A stretch of 64,000 nucleotides of DNA, taken from contig OZ035963.1 of assembly GCA_964034945.1 (NCBI GenBank), positions 36,270,361 through 36,334,360 of the forward strand, in the 5' to 3' direction. The translations under genes were made by a program, and so were the position numbers. Below the pieces are notes generated by a model that ran no database searches, was not told where the DNA came from, and saw only the letters and a list, made by a program, of their open reading frames with translations. Positions 32,506 through 41,565 of this stretch are shown here, in pieces; positions within the stretch are counted from its first letter, which is position 1; each line of letters begins with the position of its first letter. This DNA comes from Chrysopilus asiliformis (lineage: Eukaryota; Arthropoda; Insecta; Diptera; Rhagionidae).

Positions 32506-33765
32506 GAGCCGTTCACAGGTCAAATCGATTAACCCCAAAAATAAAACCATAAACCGACAATCGACCCAATACCCCTTTTTCCCATCAGAATTGAATTTTC
32601 CCGCAGGCGGAGAAATTTAACGCCATTTTATTGCTTGCTCGCTATTTCGAGCTAACTTTAGTTGCCTCCCCTTCCCGTTTCAACAGCAATTAGAAAGATA
32701 AAAATTGGATTAAAACTTTGAAAGCCCTATAAGACAGTAAATTATTTTTGTGTTAAACTCTTTCCTCATTTTTTAAAAGGAAAATCTAAGAGGTGAGAGG
32801 AGGGAGGTAAGCAACTAAAATTATCTTGAAATAGCGATCAAGTGATTAAAATGGCATTTAAATTATTAGATTTTTTTTTAATGAGAAAACGTGGATTTAG
32901 TGGGGGTCACTGACCCCCAAAATAAAAAAAATTATCCAGAGCTACAGAGCACAGAATATGCATTTGCTAGATTTTTAGTTTGACCAGTGGCGTAGGCGCC
33001 TTTTCCGTCCAGGGATGACTAAGCGCAAGAACAAGTCAAGTAAAAGTCCTACCTTAAGGCGCCGGAAAAGTAAACTTTTGCCTACGGAGTTATGCCCTAA
33101 ACACATGTGCAGATTTTCTGCATGCAGCGCTGCTTGCATATCTGCAGCTAAAACACATGAGCAGATTTTCTTGACATTTCATCACATCGGCTGCTGTCAA
33201 TAATGGAAGAAGAATTGTTCGAAATAATTAATTTTTATATGACAAAAAAGTAAACATTACAAAAACATATATTTGAGGGAGAAAAAATTTGAAGAACTAG
33301 CAGGCAAATTAAACTGAGAAAACTGAGACTCGTTCTTTGCCAAAAATCGTTCTTACCAAGTGTCAAACTTTCCTTTTCCACTGTATACGAATCTAGTCCA
33401 TAGTCTCTTTGCTAACAGGCGGTTTTGCCAAACACCAAAAAAGAATCCTCGGTTGGCATCACTATTTCTGCGCAGAGAAAGTTGAATTTGAGACACCATG
33501 CAGCTCTGCGCTGCATGCAGAATTTACGTGTGTTCCACTTCATATAAACGTTTGTATTCAAATTCCACTGCATGCAGAATTCTGCACATGTGTTTAGGGC
33601 ATTAATCAGATTGGCTTTTGAAATAATTTCTTTTTTATTCCATGCCCAAAAATTTTTATGTCGTTTAAAGGCAATAATCCTAATTGTTGCGGGAATTTAT
33701 TATGAATATAAAAAGTGAGTACTGAGTTAAAAATGGAATTGATCGATTTGGCCTGTGAACGGCTC
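32506..33765. mobile_element. 1.26-kb TIR element
   Basis: Perfect 14-bp ends GAGCCGTTCACAGG / CCTGTGAACGGCTC extending imperfectly through TCAAATCGAT / ATCGATTTGG. ATTT occurs at both flanks and could be the target duplication. It contains a nested Harbinger-like MITE. No own transposase recognised. Confidence 0.6.
33093..33601. mobile_element. 509-bp MITE with TTA duplication
   Basis: Flanked by TTA (33090-33092 and 33602-33604); TIR TGCCCTAAACACATGTGCAG and its inverse at the right end. TGCATGCAG motifs recur inside. 3-bp TTA duplication points to PIF/Harbinger. Confidence 0.8.
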
Positions 33766-33890
33766 ATTTATTGATCCTCATGCAAATAGATAGTTAGCCA
33801 TTTTACTGGTGTGTGATTGAATTGTTTCTAGTAGTTGCTCTTATCCCAAAGCAATTTGGCAGTACTTGTTGTTCAAACGCATGAAAGACT

Positions 33891-34078
33891 GGGGTGGCTT
33901 CATATAACTTATTTTCGATCGAGTGACTAGTCGAAGGAAATCTGTAGTCGACCAAATATAAATACACAGGCGAACACGCATTCTGATGCACAAGATATAA
34001 GTTTTTTTGGCCCCAGAATGAGTATTGGCCTATGTAATCATTTATGGCCGACTAAAGATTTCCGACTAAGAACTAAAG
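33891..34078. repeat. Partial copy of the MITE at 34413-34859
   Basis: Starts GGGGTGGCTTCATATAACTT and contains TAGTCGAAGGAAATCTGTAG, as in the fuller copy. The second terminus is degraded (ATTTCCGACTAAG). Confidence 0.65.
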
Positions 34079-34259
34079 AATTTTATTTTTTGAATAGGAA
34101 ATTTTTTGAGAAAATTTCTGTGAAATTTTGTTGAAATTTTTTGGATAGATTTTTGTGGGAATTTTAGACGAGTTGGAGGAGGTGAGAGGAGTGGGGGAGG
34201 GGAGAGGTGGAAGAATTCCTGTATCACCACTCTTTTCCTCCACTTTCGCACCTTTGATA

Positions 34260-35263
34260 AGGTCTTTCAATAAGGACATAACAATTTTGTATTTAAATAA
34301 AACACAGAATAATTGATATATCGGGCTGAAATTTATTCCAGGTGTAGTGGACATGCTACATTCAAGTATGAAATTCAATGTCGTTCATATGGCCACCGCG
34401 AGCACGTTTGCTGGGGTGGCTTTATGTAACTTATTTTCGATCGACTAATTAGTCGAAGGAAATCTTTAGTCGACTAAAAATGATTAAACAGGCGGACACT
34501 CATTCTGGTGCACATGACTTAAGAGTCTTTTCTAGGTAATTTGTGATCGCTAAATCCGAATCTGGCAGTATTTTGGCTATACCAGCTCTACTTTTTCCGA
34601 TATGTCGAATAATCCATAAATTAGTTTAGATATTTATAATCTTGAAATCAACAATTCGTTTTCCTTCATATCTGAAAAAAGTAGACCTGGTACAGCCAAA
34701 CTACTGCCAGATTTGGATTCACCGGCCCCAAATTACCCTGGAAAAGCTTTAATATCGGTTGTACCAGAATGAATGTCGGCCTGTTTAATCAGTTTTGGTC
34801 AAATAAAGATTTCCTTCGTCTAGTTGGTCGATCAAAAATAAGTTACATGAAGCCACCCCTGATTGATTCTTTGGAGCCAATTTCCCACCACTCTTCCACA
34901 CATATCGGCCGGAACGTTGGCAATTTCGCGTTCGATATTGTTCCTGAGCTCCTCTAACGTTGTTGGCTGGTTGACATAAACCAACAATTTAACATAACCC
35001 CATAAAAAGAAATCCAACGCCGTTAAATCGCATGAGCGAGGTGGCCATTCGACCGGAGCTTTTCTCGAGATTACACGATTACCGAACTTCTCCTTCAATA
35101 GATCAATTGTTTGACCAGCTGTGTGGCATTGCTCGTTCGTGAACTTCACCATGATAAAAATGTAAACCTTGACTGACGTTTTACCATTGCCAGATTATAA
35201 AAAAAGTTTTAGGGTGCGTTTTTATTAAAATACAAATTTGTTATGTCCTTATTGAAAGACCCA
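34260..35263 (-). mobile_element. Tc1/mariner-superfamily relic, interrupted
   Basis: TIRs GGTCTTTCAATAAGGACATA and its inverse at the right end, continuing about 40 bp. Minus-strand transposase remnant at 35152-34860: CHTAGQTIDLLKEKFGNRVI then WPPRSCDLTALDFFLWGYVK contains the third catalytic region; the conserved C-terminal GGHMNDI segment reappears at about 34400 beyond the nested MITE. The N-terminal two thirds is deleted. Same transposase lineage as the copies at 6607 and 57380. Confidence 0.8.
34413..34859. mobile_element. MITE nested in the mariner relic
   Basis: GGGGTGGCTTTATGTAACTT at the left, AAGTTACATGAAGCCACCCC at the right; long diverged inverted arms. A second inverted pair inside (AGAGTCTTTTCTAGGTAAT ... 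ATTACCCTGGAAAAG) matches the element at 38052-38282, so this is at least a triple nest. Confidence 0.75.
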
Positions 35264-36139
35264 AGAACCGTATTGGTATTGCACTGAACACAACACAAAA
35301 AATTTCAACACGATATCCCTAACTAGAATCTAGCAGGGAAAGGGCGCACGGAGGGAAAGCTCCAATCAGGAACTTTCTTTTGGAATGGCCAAAATCTGTC
35401 AACCTTTTCCTTTTGGGAAGTTGATTAAAAAATTATAATCTAAAAAAGGTTTCTATTTCTAAGCATCAAATACATATTTTTTTTAACATTGTCAAGGCAA
35501 TTGGACAAGCAGTCCTAGAGAATATTAAATTTTTTGCTTCGCCCTCCCCTGTCGCCCGTTACAAACGGTCCTTACAAGATTAAAATTTTGCTCAAATGGT
35601 ACTTGTCCAATGAGAAGAAACATGAATTCCCGTTCGAAGATCCAGTTCGAATAAATTCCCCCAACATTTTTTTGAAACAGCATCTAATTTGGGTTTCAAG
35701 TATTGTGGGATTATTAATCCACGACATTGAGTATTTCTTGCATGGAATTGCCTGCAGCTTGTCACCACTGCCGGCGAGTAACGCTCATTTTTACGGAATC
35801 AAACTACAAGTTCTACCAGTGTAGTGGTTGATTTTGTGTCATGATTTTTAATGTATTGTAGTAGTTGGGCGGTCAATATCCTATCAAACCTACGAAATTA
35901 TTTACAGAACAACATTGTTTGCTCTCTAACACAATCATACATATTAATATGGTTAAATTCTTAACATTAACTAACATGAGTTTTTGATTCGACATGACAA
36001 TGTTCCATTTTAACACAGCACAACATGTCATTATTACAATGTAATATAACCACACCTTAGCACTGATTTTTCTAACAAATTTTAACAAATAGTTAAGGAT
36101 TTGGTTATGCACATATATAATTTTTATAATAAAATAGCA
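35264..36139. other. Intergenic, upstream of globin exon 1A
   Basis: No coding evidence beyond low-complexity frames. Should contain the upstream promoter and 5' UTR of the globin gene, but neither could be located by eye. Confidence 0.35.
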
Positions 36140-36325
36140 ATGGCTACTCCAAAAATGACATTACTGGATGATAATGTTGTGTCTATTATTAAAACAACTT
36201 GGGAAATTCCTAAATCTAACCCCTTGGATTCTGGGGAAGCAATTTTATTGCGATACTTCGAGAAATATCCACACAATCAGGACAAGTTTAACTCTTTTAA
36301 AAACACTCCATTGCTATCGTTAAAG
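36140..36325 (+). CDS. Globin, alternative or duplicated first coding exon 1A
   Basis: 62 codons beginning MATPKMTLLDDNVVSIIKTT, continuing WEIPKSNPLDSGEAILLRYF and ending PLLSLK before donor GTATGTG in phase 0. This is helices A-C of an insect globin (V-x-x-I-K-x-T-W, RYFEKYPHNQDKF with the CD1 Phe). It shares about 80% of residues with exon 1B at 41566. No second or third globin exon lies between here and 41566, so 1A either splices to 46440 as an alternative promoter product or is the remnant of a tandem duplicate. The frame is clean and the donor is good, which favours use. Confidence 0.8.
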
Positions 36326-36478
36326 GTATGTGCCATATTTACAGCTTTTCTATCACATTTTTAACATTCAATTGATTAAAAAAATTATCAATTCATGACA
36401 TTACTTTTTGATAACTGTTTTTATGGTTGTTTATGAAAACAGGGCCATAAATTTGGTCATGAAGATAACTAAAGTAAA

Positions 36479-36893
36479 GACCACATCTATCAGTTTTCCA
36501 TCAGTCGCGACTGTTACGGTACTTGTCAGTTTTCCATCAGTTTTTTTACATCTAGTTAAGCGTTCACATCTATCACTTGGGACTGACAGTTTTTTGTGAA
36601 AAGTTTCTATTCATTTTGATTGCAGATTTAAAAAAATGCGGATGGATAATCGAGACAAAGCGTGTTTATGCATTATTATTGCATTAAGTTCAAAAAATAA
36701 AATTCGGTTCTGTTCTGATTCTATAGGACTGACGCGAACGTTCACACCAATCAGTTGGCGAAAAGTTTGTTAGAAAAACTGATCTGCCCACGAATTTTTT
36801 CGTGGTTGCCCATCAGTCGTCTGATTTTATGTTCACACCAATCAGTTTCCCATCAGTTTCCCAAAAACTGATGGAAAACTGATAAATGTGGCC
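36479..36893. mobile_element. TIR element, about 415 bp
   Basis: GACCACATCTATCAGTTTTC at the left and GAAAACTGATAAATGTGGCC at the right; multiple further CATCAGTTTTCC motifs inside in both orientations. Non-coding. Confidence 0.65.
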
Positions 36894-37009
36894 CCTACAT
36901 AAATTTGAATTTCAAGTAATATTATGTTACAGGGTAGATATATGAAAAAAATCCAAAAATTTTTCTAGGGATTCATCTTAAACAAACAGCGCAACAATCA
37001 GGGGTCAGG

Positions 37010-37850
37010 GTGTCCCTGCCATATAAGGATTTTCAGACGACCCGCTCCTGCGACTTCCCGAGCAAATCTCTTACATCCTGCCTTACTTCATCGCTCCACC
37101 TGCCCCGGCTTCGGCTTCCAAGAATTCTGCCTCCATTGACTTTCCCGGCCGGGCTGTCCTCACTCATTCGAGCCAAGTGCCCTGCAACCTATTAAGCCTG
37201 GTTTTATCAATGCCCTTGCGATCACGATATCGCTCGCGTATTTCGTCATACGAAATCGTCCATCGTCGTTCCGGGGGTCAAAAGTCCGTTGAAGGATCCT
37301 CCTCTCGAACGCAGCTAATAACTCGCAATTTTGTTTGCTTAGGCTCCAGGTTTCGGAGGAGTACATGAGTATGGGCAAGACAATTGTCATGTGCTGATAG
37401 AACTTAGATTTTATTGAGCGGAATAGTTTTGTTTCACTAAAGTAGGCTTTGTTGGCTGCCAATAGCCGTGCGCATATTTTTTCGTTAAACTTGTTATCAG
37501 CTGTGATCTTTGGCCTGAGATAAATAAACGATTTTCCTTCTTCAAAGTTGTTTTCGTCTATCTTCTTCTGACCTGTACGTGTCAGTTATATCCATTTCAC
37601 TGCTTTGGAAAAGTTGACGTTTTTGATGTGTTCGGCGTCGCGGCTGCTATCATGTATTTGTTGAAGGCCCTTTTTATGGCTCGTTCATTTCAGCAAATGG
37701 ATTTAATGAGGACGGTACCCTCCAGACTCATCCCCGCATCACGAATCGCTTTCTCCAAAGTCAGACCATTGTTGACGTTAAATGACCGTGATAAGAATCC
37801 GGATCCGCCAGACTGGATTAGTCAGTCTAATCCAATTGTTTGTATTATCG
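37010..37850 (-). pseudogene. LINE reverse-transcriptase C-terminal relic
   Basis: Minus strand: near 37800 a fragment GLTLEKAIRDAGMSLEGT matches the RT segment before the YADD box (x-A-L-E-K-A-I-R-D-A). After frame breaks, 37462-37160 encodes ANKAYFSETKLFRS then LPILMYSSETWSLSK and LAAFERRILQRTF, the classic post-RT segment Y-G-S-E-T-W ... F-E-R-R-I-L-R. Frame shifts and stops show a dead copy. GC content is higher than in the surroundings. Confidence 0.75.
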
Positions 37851-38051
37851 AGTTCTCTTATAGCTGCATACAGTTTAACTCTGATTATACTATCGTAAGT
37901 GGTTTTGAAGTCGAAGAAGAGGTTTACATTAGAAGATTTTCACCGATTGCCGGAAAGCGGGGAATATCCATACATTATTGTTGATTAAATTGTCCATAAA
38001 ATCACCTCCTTTAGGATCTATGCCTCAATATCTGGTTACACCCTGAACTCT

Positions 38052-38282
38052 TAGAGTCTTTTTTGGGTAATACAAGGTCGCTGAATCCAAATCTGGTAGT
38101 GATTAACTTGTAATGATTTGCACTACTTTATCAGATATGATAGGTGACTCATAAATTGGTCTACTTGTAAATATTGAAAATTTGGGAATCAATCATTTTT
38201 TCTCTTCATACCTCAAACAGTACAGCCAGACCACTGTCAGATGCGAATTCATCAGAACCAAATTACCCAAAAAAGACTCTAA
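38052..38282. mobile_element. 231-bp MITE
   Basis: TAGAGTCTTTTTTGGGTAAT and its exact inverse ATTACCCAAAAAAGACTCTA. Another copy is nested at about 34523-34750. Confidence 0.8.
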
Positions 38283-39043
38283 TATCCATGCCACCAACAA
38301 GCATTAGTAAAAATATAGTTGAATTTTAAAATATTAAATGTATGGACAAGTTCAAAAGCTACCCTCGGATTCAGTGACACCAAATTACCCAGAAAAGGGA
38401 ATTATATCGCGTGCACAAAAAACAGTTTGTTTTTTTCGGGCTGTGCTATATATATGCGTCCCGCAGGATTATAAAGCATTTCCAAAGTGGCTCACAAGAT
38501 CATTTGGATTGGCCAGGCTTAGTTTAGAGCATTGCATGACTCGGTTTTAATCGCCAAATTAGTCTTCAACTGTATTGCAGATTTATAATCCATGTGTGTA
38601 TAAACCAAAAGCATTATGAATTCGATTTTTTAATAGTTGAAATTCAAAATACCGGATTTAGACGACTTTGGAGAAGCGACTTTTTCCCGCTCATTCAACA
38701 GTATAAGTTTTCTATTCTCGACATTGCCTTCAACCAGAACTTCGAGTTATTTGGGAAAACTTCGAATGATCAAGGCAAAATAACATGGAATGTAGAGATG
38801 AGTCTCGAGAATTAATTTTCTCGATTTCTAGAGAATTCCTGGCTTTTAAATTGTTCCCGATTTCCCAGAAATCATACCAGATTTTCGAGAATATAAGACG
38901 CTTAAAATATCATCTAACAGCTACGCTGAAAACAATATAATTTCTTTAATGTTTTTCTGGGCTTAGCGGCCTAAATATTTTTTCGTTTGGTCCAAAAATT
39001 AAAAAAAAACTATGTTTTCGAATATTTTTGTCCTTTATTATTT

Positions 39044-39087
39044 TCTCCGACGTTTCGACATCAATATCTATGTCATCATCAGGGAGA
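39044..39087 (-). ncRNA. Hammerhead ribozyme-like motif 2
   Basis: Minus strand: TCTCC, CTGATGA, stem II GACAT-AGATATTG-ATGTC (5 bp), GAAAC, GTC, GGAGA. Stem I TCTCC/GGAGA pairs perfectly over 5 bp. All invariant core positions present; stem III is minimal, as in Penelope-type hammerheads, which may act as dimers. Confidence 0.65.
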
Positions 39088-39298
39088 TTGTTGATATACT
39101 ACAATCAAAAAATCACTTCTTAAAATTTATGTATGCACAATAATGTTTAGACTTACATGACTGTGATAAATGTCTGGATACATTAAAAACGGGTTACACA
39201 AAAGTATAATAAATAAATAAAGTCACAAAACGAGGAAAGAAAGAAAAACACAAATTATTTTGAACTCCATATTTGATCAGCTGTGCTTCGTCTTATCA

Positions 39299-39340
39299 GT
39301 CCCTGATGATGACATAGATATTGATGTCGAAACGTCGGAG
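39299..39340 (+). ncRNA. Hammerhead ribozyme-like motif 3
   Basis: Plus strand, other arm of the same element: CTGATGA, the same stem II, GAAAC and GTC are intact, but stem I pairs over only 3 bp (TCC/GGA). Probably weaker than motif 2. Confidence 0.55.
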
Positions 39341-40137
39341 AAAATAATAAAGGACAAAAATATTCGAAAACATATTGTTTTTTTTAATTTTTGGACCAAA
39401 CGAAAAAATATTTAGGCCGCTAAGCCCAGAAAACATTAAATACATAACTACGGCCGTATCACCTAATAAGGATTTTTCAAATATAATTTCTGTACAATTA
39501 TTTTGATTTAGTAAAAACTTTAATTAACGATAACCAAAACAAGGGAAATTCAAATTAGAGGAGTCTTTACACGCCACTTTAAGGCAACCTCAGCCAGAAA
39601 GAATAACTTTTTGACGTTATCAAAAGAATTTAACCCCTTTTAAGCTACGGGAAATTAACACCTCATATGGAAAATCTGCTGACGGCAATAAAATCGACTT
39701 CAACAGAAAATGAAAGCAATTTTTCAATCTTAGGTCATATCAAAAAACCCGATTGAACGATTGATCTATCACATATTTATGTTTCCTCAAGCATTACTTT
39801 TTAAAAGAAAAGATAGCAACGGATAATTGTTAGAAGAATGCCTAACATGAAAATTGAGACTGAGTTAATAATAACTTTGTTTGTTTTGTTTTTTAAAGAA
39901 ATTATGCTTTTTTTAAGAATTATTGTTGATTTTTTTTTTGTTTTTTAATAATTTATGTATTGTTTTATTTTATGTTATTAGAATTCTCATGATTTCTCAG
40001 GAACGGCAAATGCTTATCAATCACGACCTGGTTTGGTGTTTTATAACCTTTATTTCTACCACGAAACCACCCCGTTAAAAGTCTAAAAAATGTCACTCAC
40101 GGTGTGTCAACTTAGAACAAAAAGTAAATTTCATTTT

Positions 40138-40165
40138 TAGTTCCGATTTCAAACACGGTGCGCTG
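40138..40165 (+). repeat. 28-bp direct repeat, left copy
   Basis: TAGTTCCGATTTCAAACACG plus GTGCGCTG, identical to 41143-41170. The two copies bracket the Nup37-like segment. Confidence 0.85.
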
Positions 40166-40324
40166 TTGTTGCATGCTTTTTTCGTTTTTCAAACATGATG
40201 GCGCGCGTGTCGCATGTTTTCTCCGACTTGACCATGATTTGAGGTTAGTTTTTTTTTTCTTCATTTTGGGGCACATATTAATTCCGGTAATTTTTCAAGT
40301 ATCCTTAAAACACCGGTATTTTAG

Positions 40325-40962
40325 GAAGAATCAGAGAACGATTCGTTTGAGTGGGTAGAATTGAAGCAGTTGTACCTTGAAACCCGTTGTGAGCCATCAG
40401 TTTCGCCCCTGAGACTTCGCTGTCTGTTTTGCCCAAAGTTGTGACATTCTGTGCGGTTGGGGCGCATCACTGCTTAAGAATTTTCCACAGTGACTTACTG
40501 CTGAAAGGTATCTCCATTTATTTGCAATTTTTGAGAAAATTTCATGGTGTATTTCTAGGTTACACAAACTACATTAACGATGTTTCTTGGGAGCCCGAGG
40601 GCGAATATTTAGCTTTAGTCAGTGAGGACCACACCTGCATACTTTTGCAGTCAGAGACGTGATTATTTGGGATCTGAGGAAGTCGAGGTAATGATCTCGG
40701 GATAGTCTTACTTTGCTACAATAAATTCTAATTCCTCTTCCAGTCGTTCGAGACACTCGAGCATTCCATGAAGACGGAGGCAAAGTTGCCTCAAAATCAA
40801 GCCCCACTTAAGTTTTATGGTGGGCTTTGCTGGCACTATCGCCTTCCCTATATCGTAGCTGCGTTTGATTGTAAACTGCTTTTGGGACGGCTCTGGAGCT
40901 CTAGCGCTTGGCTCGACACATTTGGCTTGTCCCTCGTCTTCACTGCCACTGCAGTAATGTGA
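40325..40962 (+). pseudogene. Nup37: Nup37-like WD-repeat gene, broken
   Basis: Nucleoporin of the Nup107-160 scaffold by similarity. Visible pieces: ENDSFEWVELKQLYLETRCE, then in a shifted frame ISFAPETSLSVLPKVVTFC and LRIFHSDLLLK; intron 40508-40558 (GT-AG); YTNYINDVSWEPEGEYLAL and VSEDHTC (WD repeat); VIIWDLRKSR; intron 40688-40742; then YGGLCWHYRLPYIVAAFDCK, the Nup37 C-terminal blade. Features of decay: a frameshift near 40393, loss of the segment between DHTC and VIIWD (several blades), and loss of the N terminus. Retained introns show it is not a retrocopy. The pieces fall in the right order for Nup37. Likely a partial genomic duplicate or captured fragment rather than the working gene. 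Confidence 0.7.
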
Positions 40963-41142
40963 TATTTATTTAAAAATAACAAACCAAAATGTGATATTTA
41001 TTGAAATTTAAAATAAAAAAACATTTAAAAGATATTGGTTTTGTTTTTTCAAATTTTTATTGGATTTTCTAGCGAGAAAAATGTATCAAGGGCACAAACC
41101 AAGTTTAGCACAGGCGAGAACTACCCAATACTCAAACCAAAA

Positions 41143-41170
41143 TAGTTCCGATTTCAAACACGGTGCGCTG
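41143..41170 (+). repeat. 28-bp direct repeat, right copy
   Basis: Exact second copy of 40138-40165, about 1 kb downstream in the same orientation. Confidence 0.85.
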
Positions 41171-41565
41171 CAGTCAATAAGCCAAAGTTGGGCGTCTATT
41201 ATAATATATATTGTCTATGATGTCACTCGTGGGGGTTTCAGGGTTGCTAATTACGAATGTGGTGTGGAAATTCACCATTCGTTTTCCTGTGAAGTTTTTA
41301 CTTGTTTCTGTTTTTTTTTTGGTTTCCAAAACTTACACAAAAACCTTTAACCCCACAACAACAGGTATCAACGCTAGTAATAAATATGAATGAGTTATTT
41401 TAGCCCGAGTTTCCATAATTTTAGAAATTTTGTATTTTATACTTTTTAAATAATTTTAGTGTAAAAACAATTTAATTGTTACTCAAAATAAATTGTATCC
41501 AACACTCGATAGTGGAGAAAAATCAGTATTTTTAATTGAAAATCAGTTTTCAGACAGTTACAAAA

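Larger units (their letters stand above)
38945..39440. mobile_element. Penelope-like inverted-repeat sequence
   Basis: Two arms of about 140 bp in inverted orientation: TTTTTCTGGGCTTAGCGGCC at the left, GGCCGCTAAGCCCAGAAAAC at the right. Each carries GACGTTTCGACATC and its complement with a hammerhead-type core facing away from the arm end. Inverted LTR-like repeats with hammerheads are known for Penelope-like retroelements. No reverse transcriptase remains, so the class call rests on the ribozyme motif and arrangement. Confidence 0.55.
36326..41565. other. 5-kb interval between the two globin first exons
   Basis: Holds, in order, a MITE (36479), a minus-strand LINE relic (37010), a MITE (38052), Penelope-like inverted sequence (38945) and the Nup37-like broken gene (40325). 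Segments 38290-38940, 39445-40137 and 41171-41565 show nothing recognisable. Confidence 0.6.
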
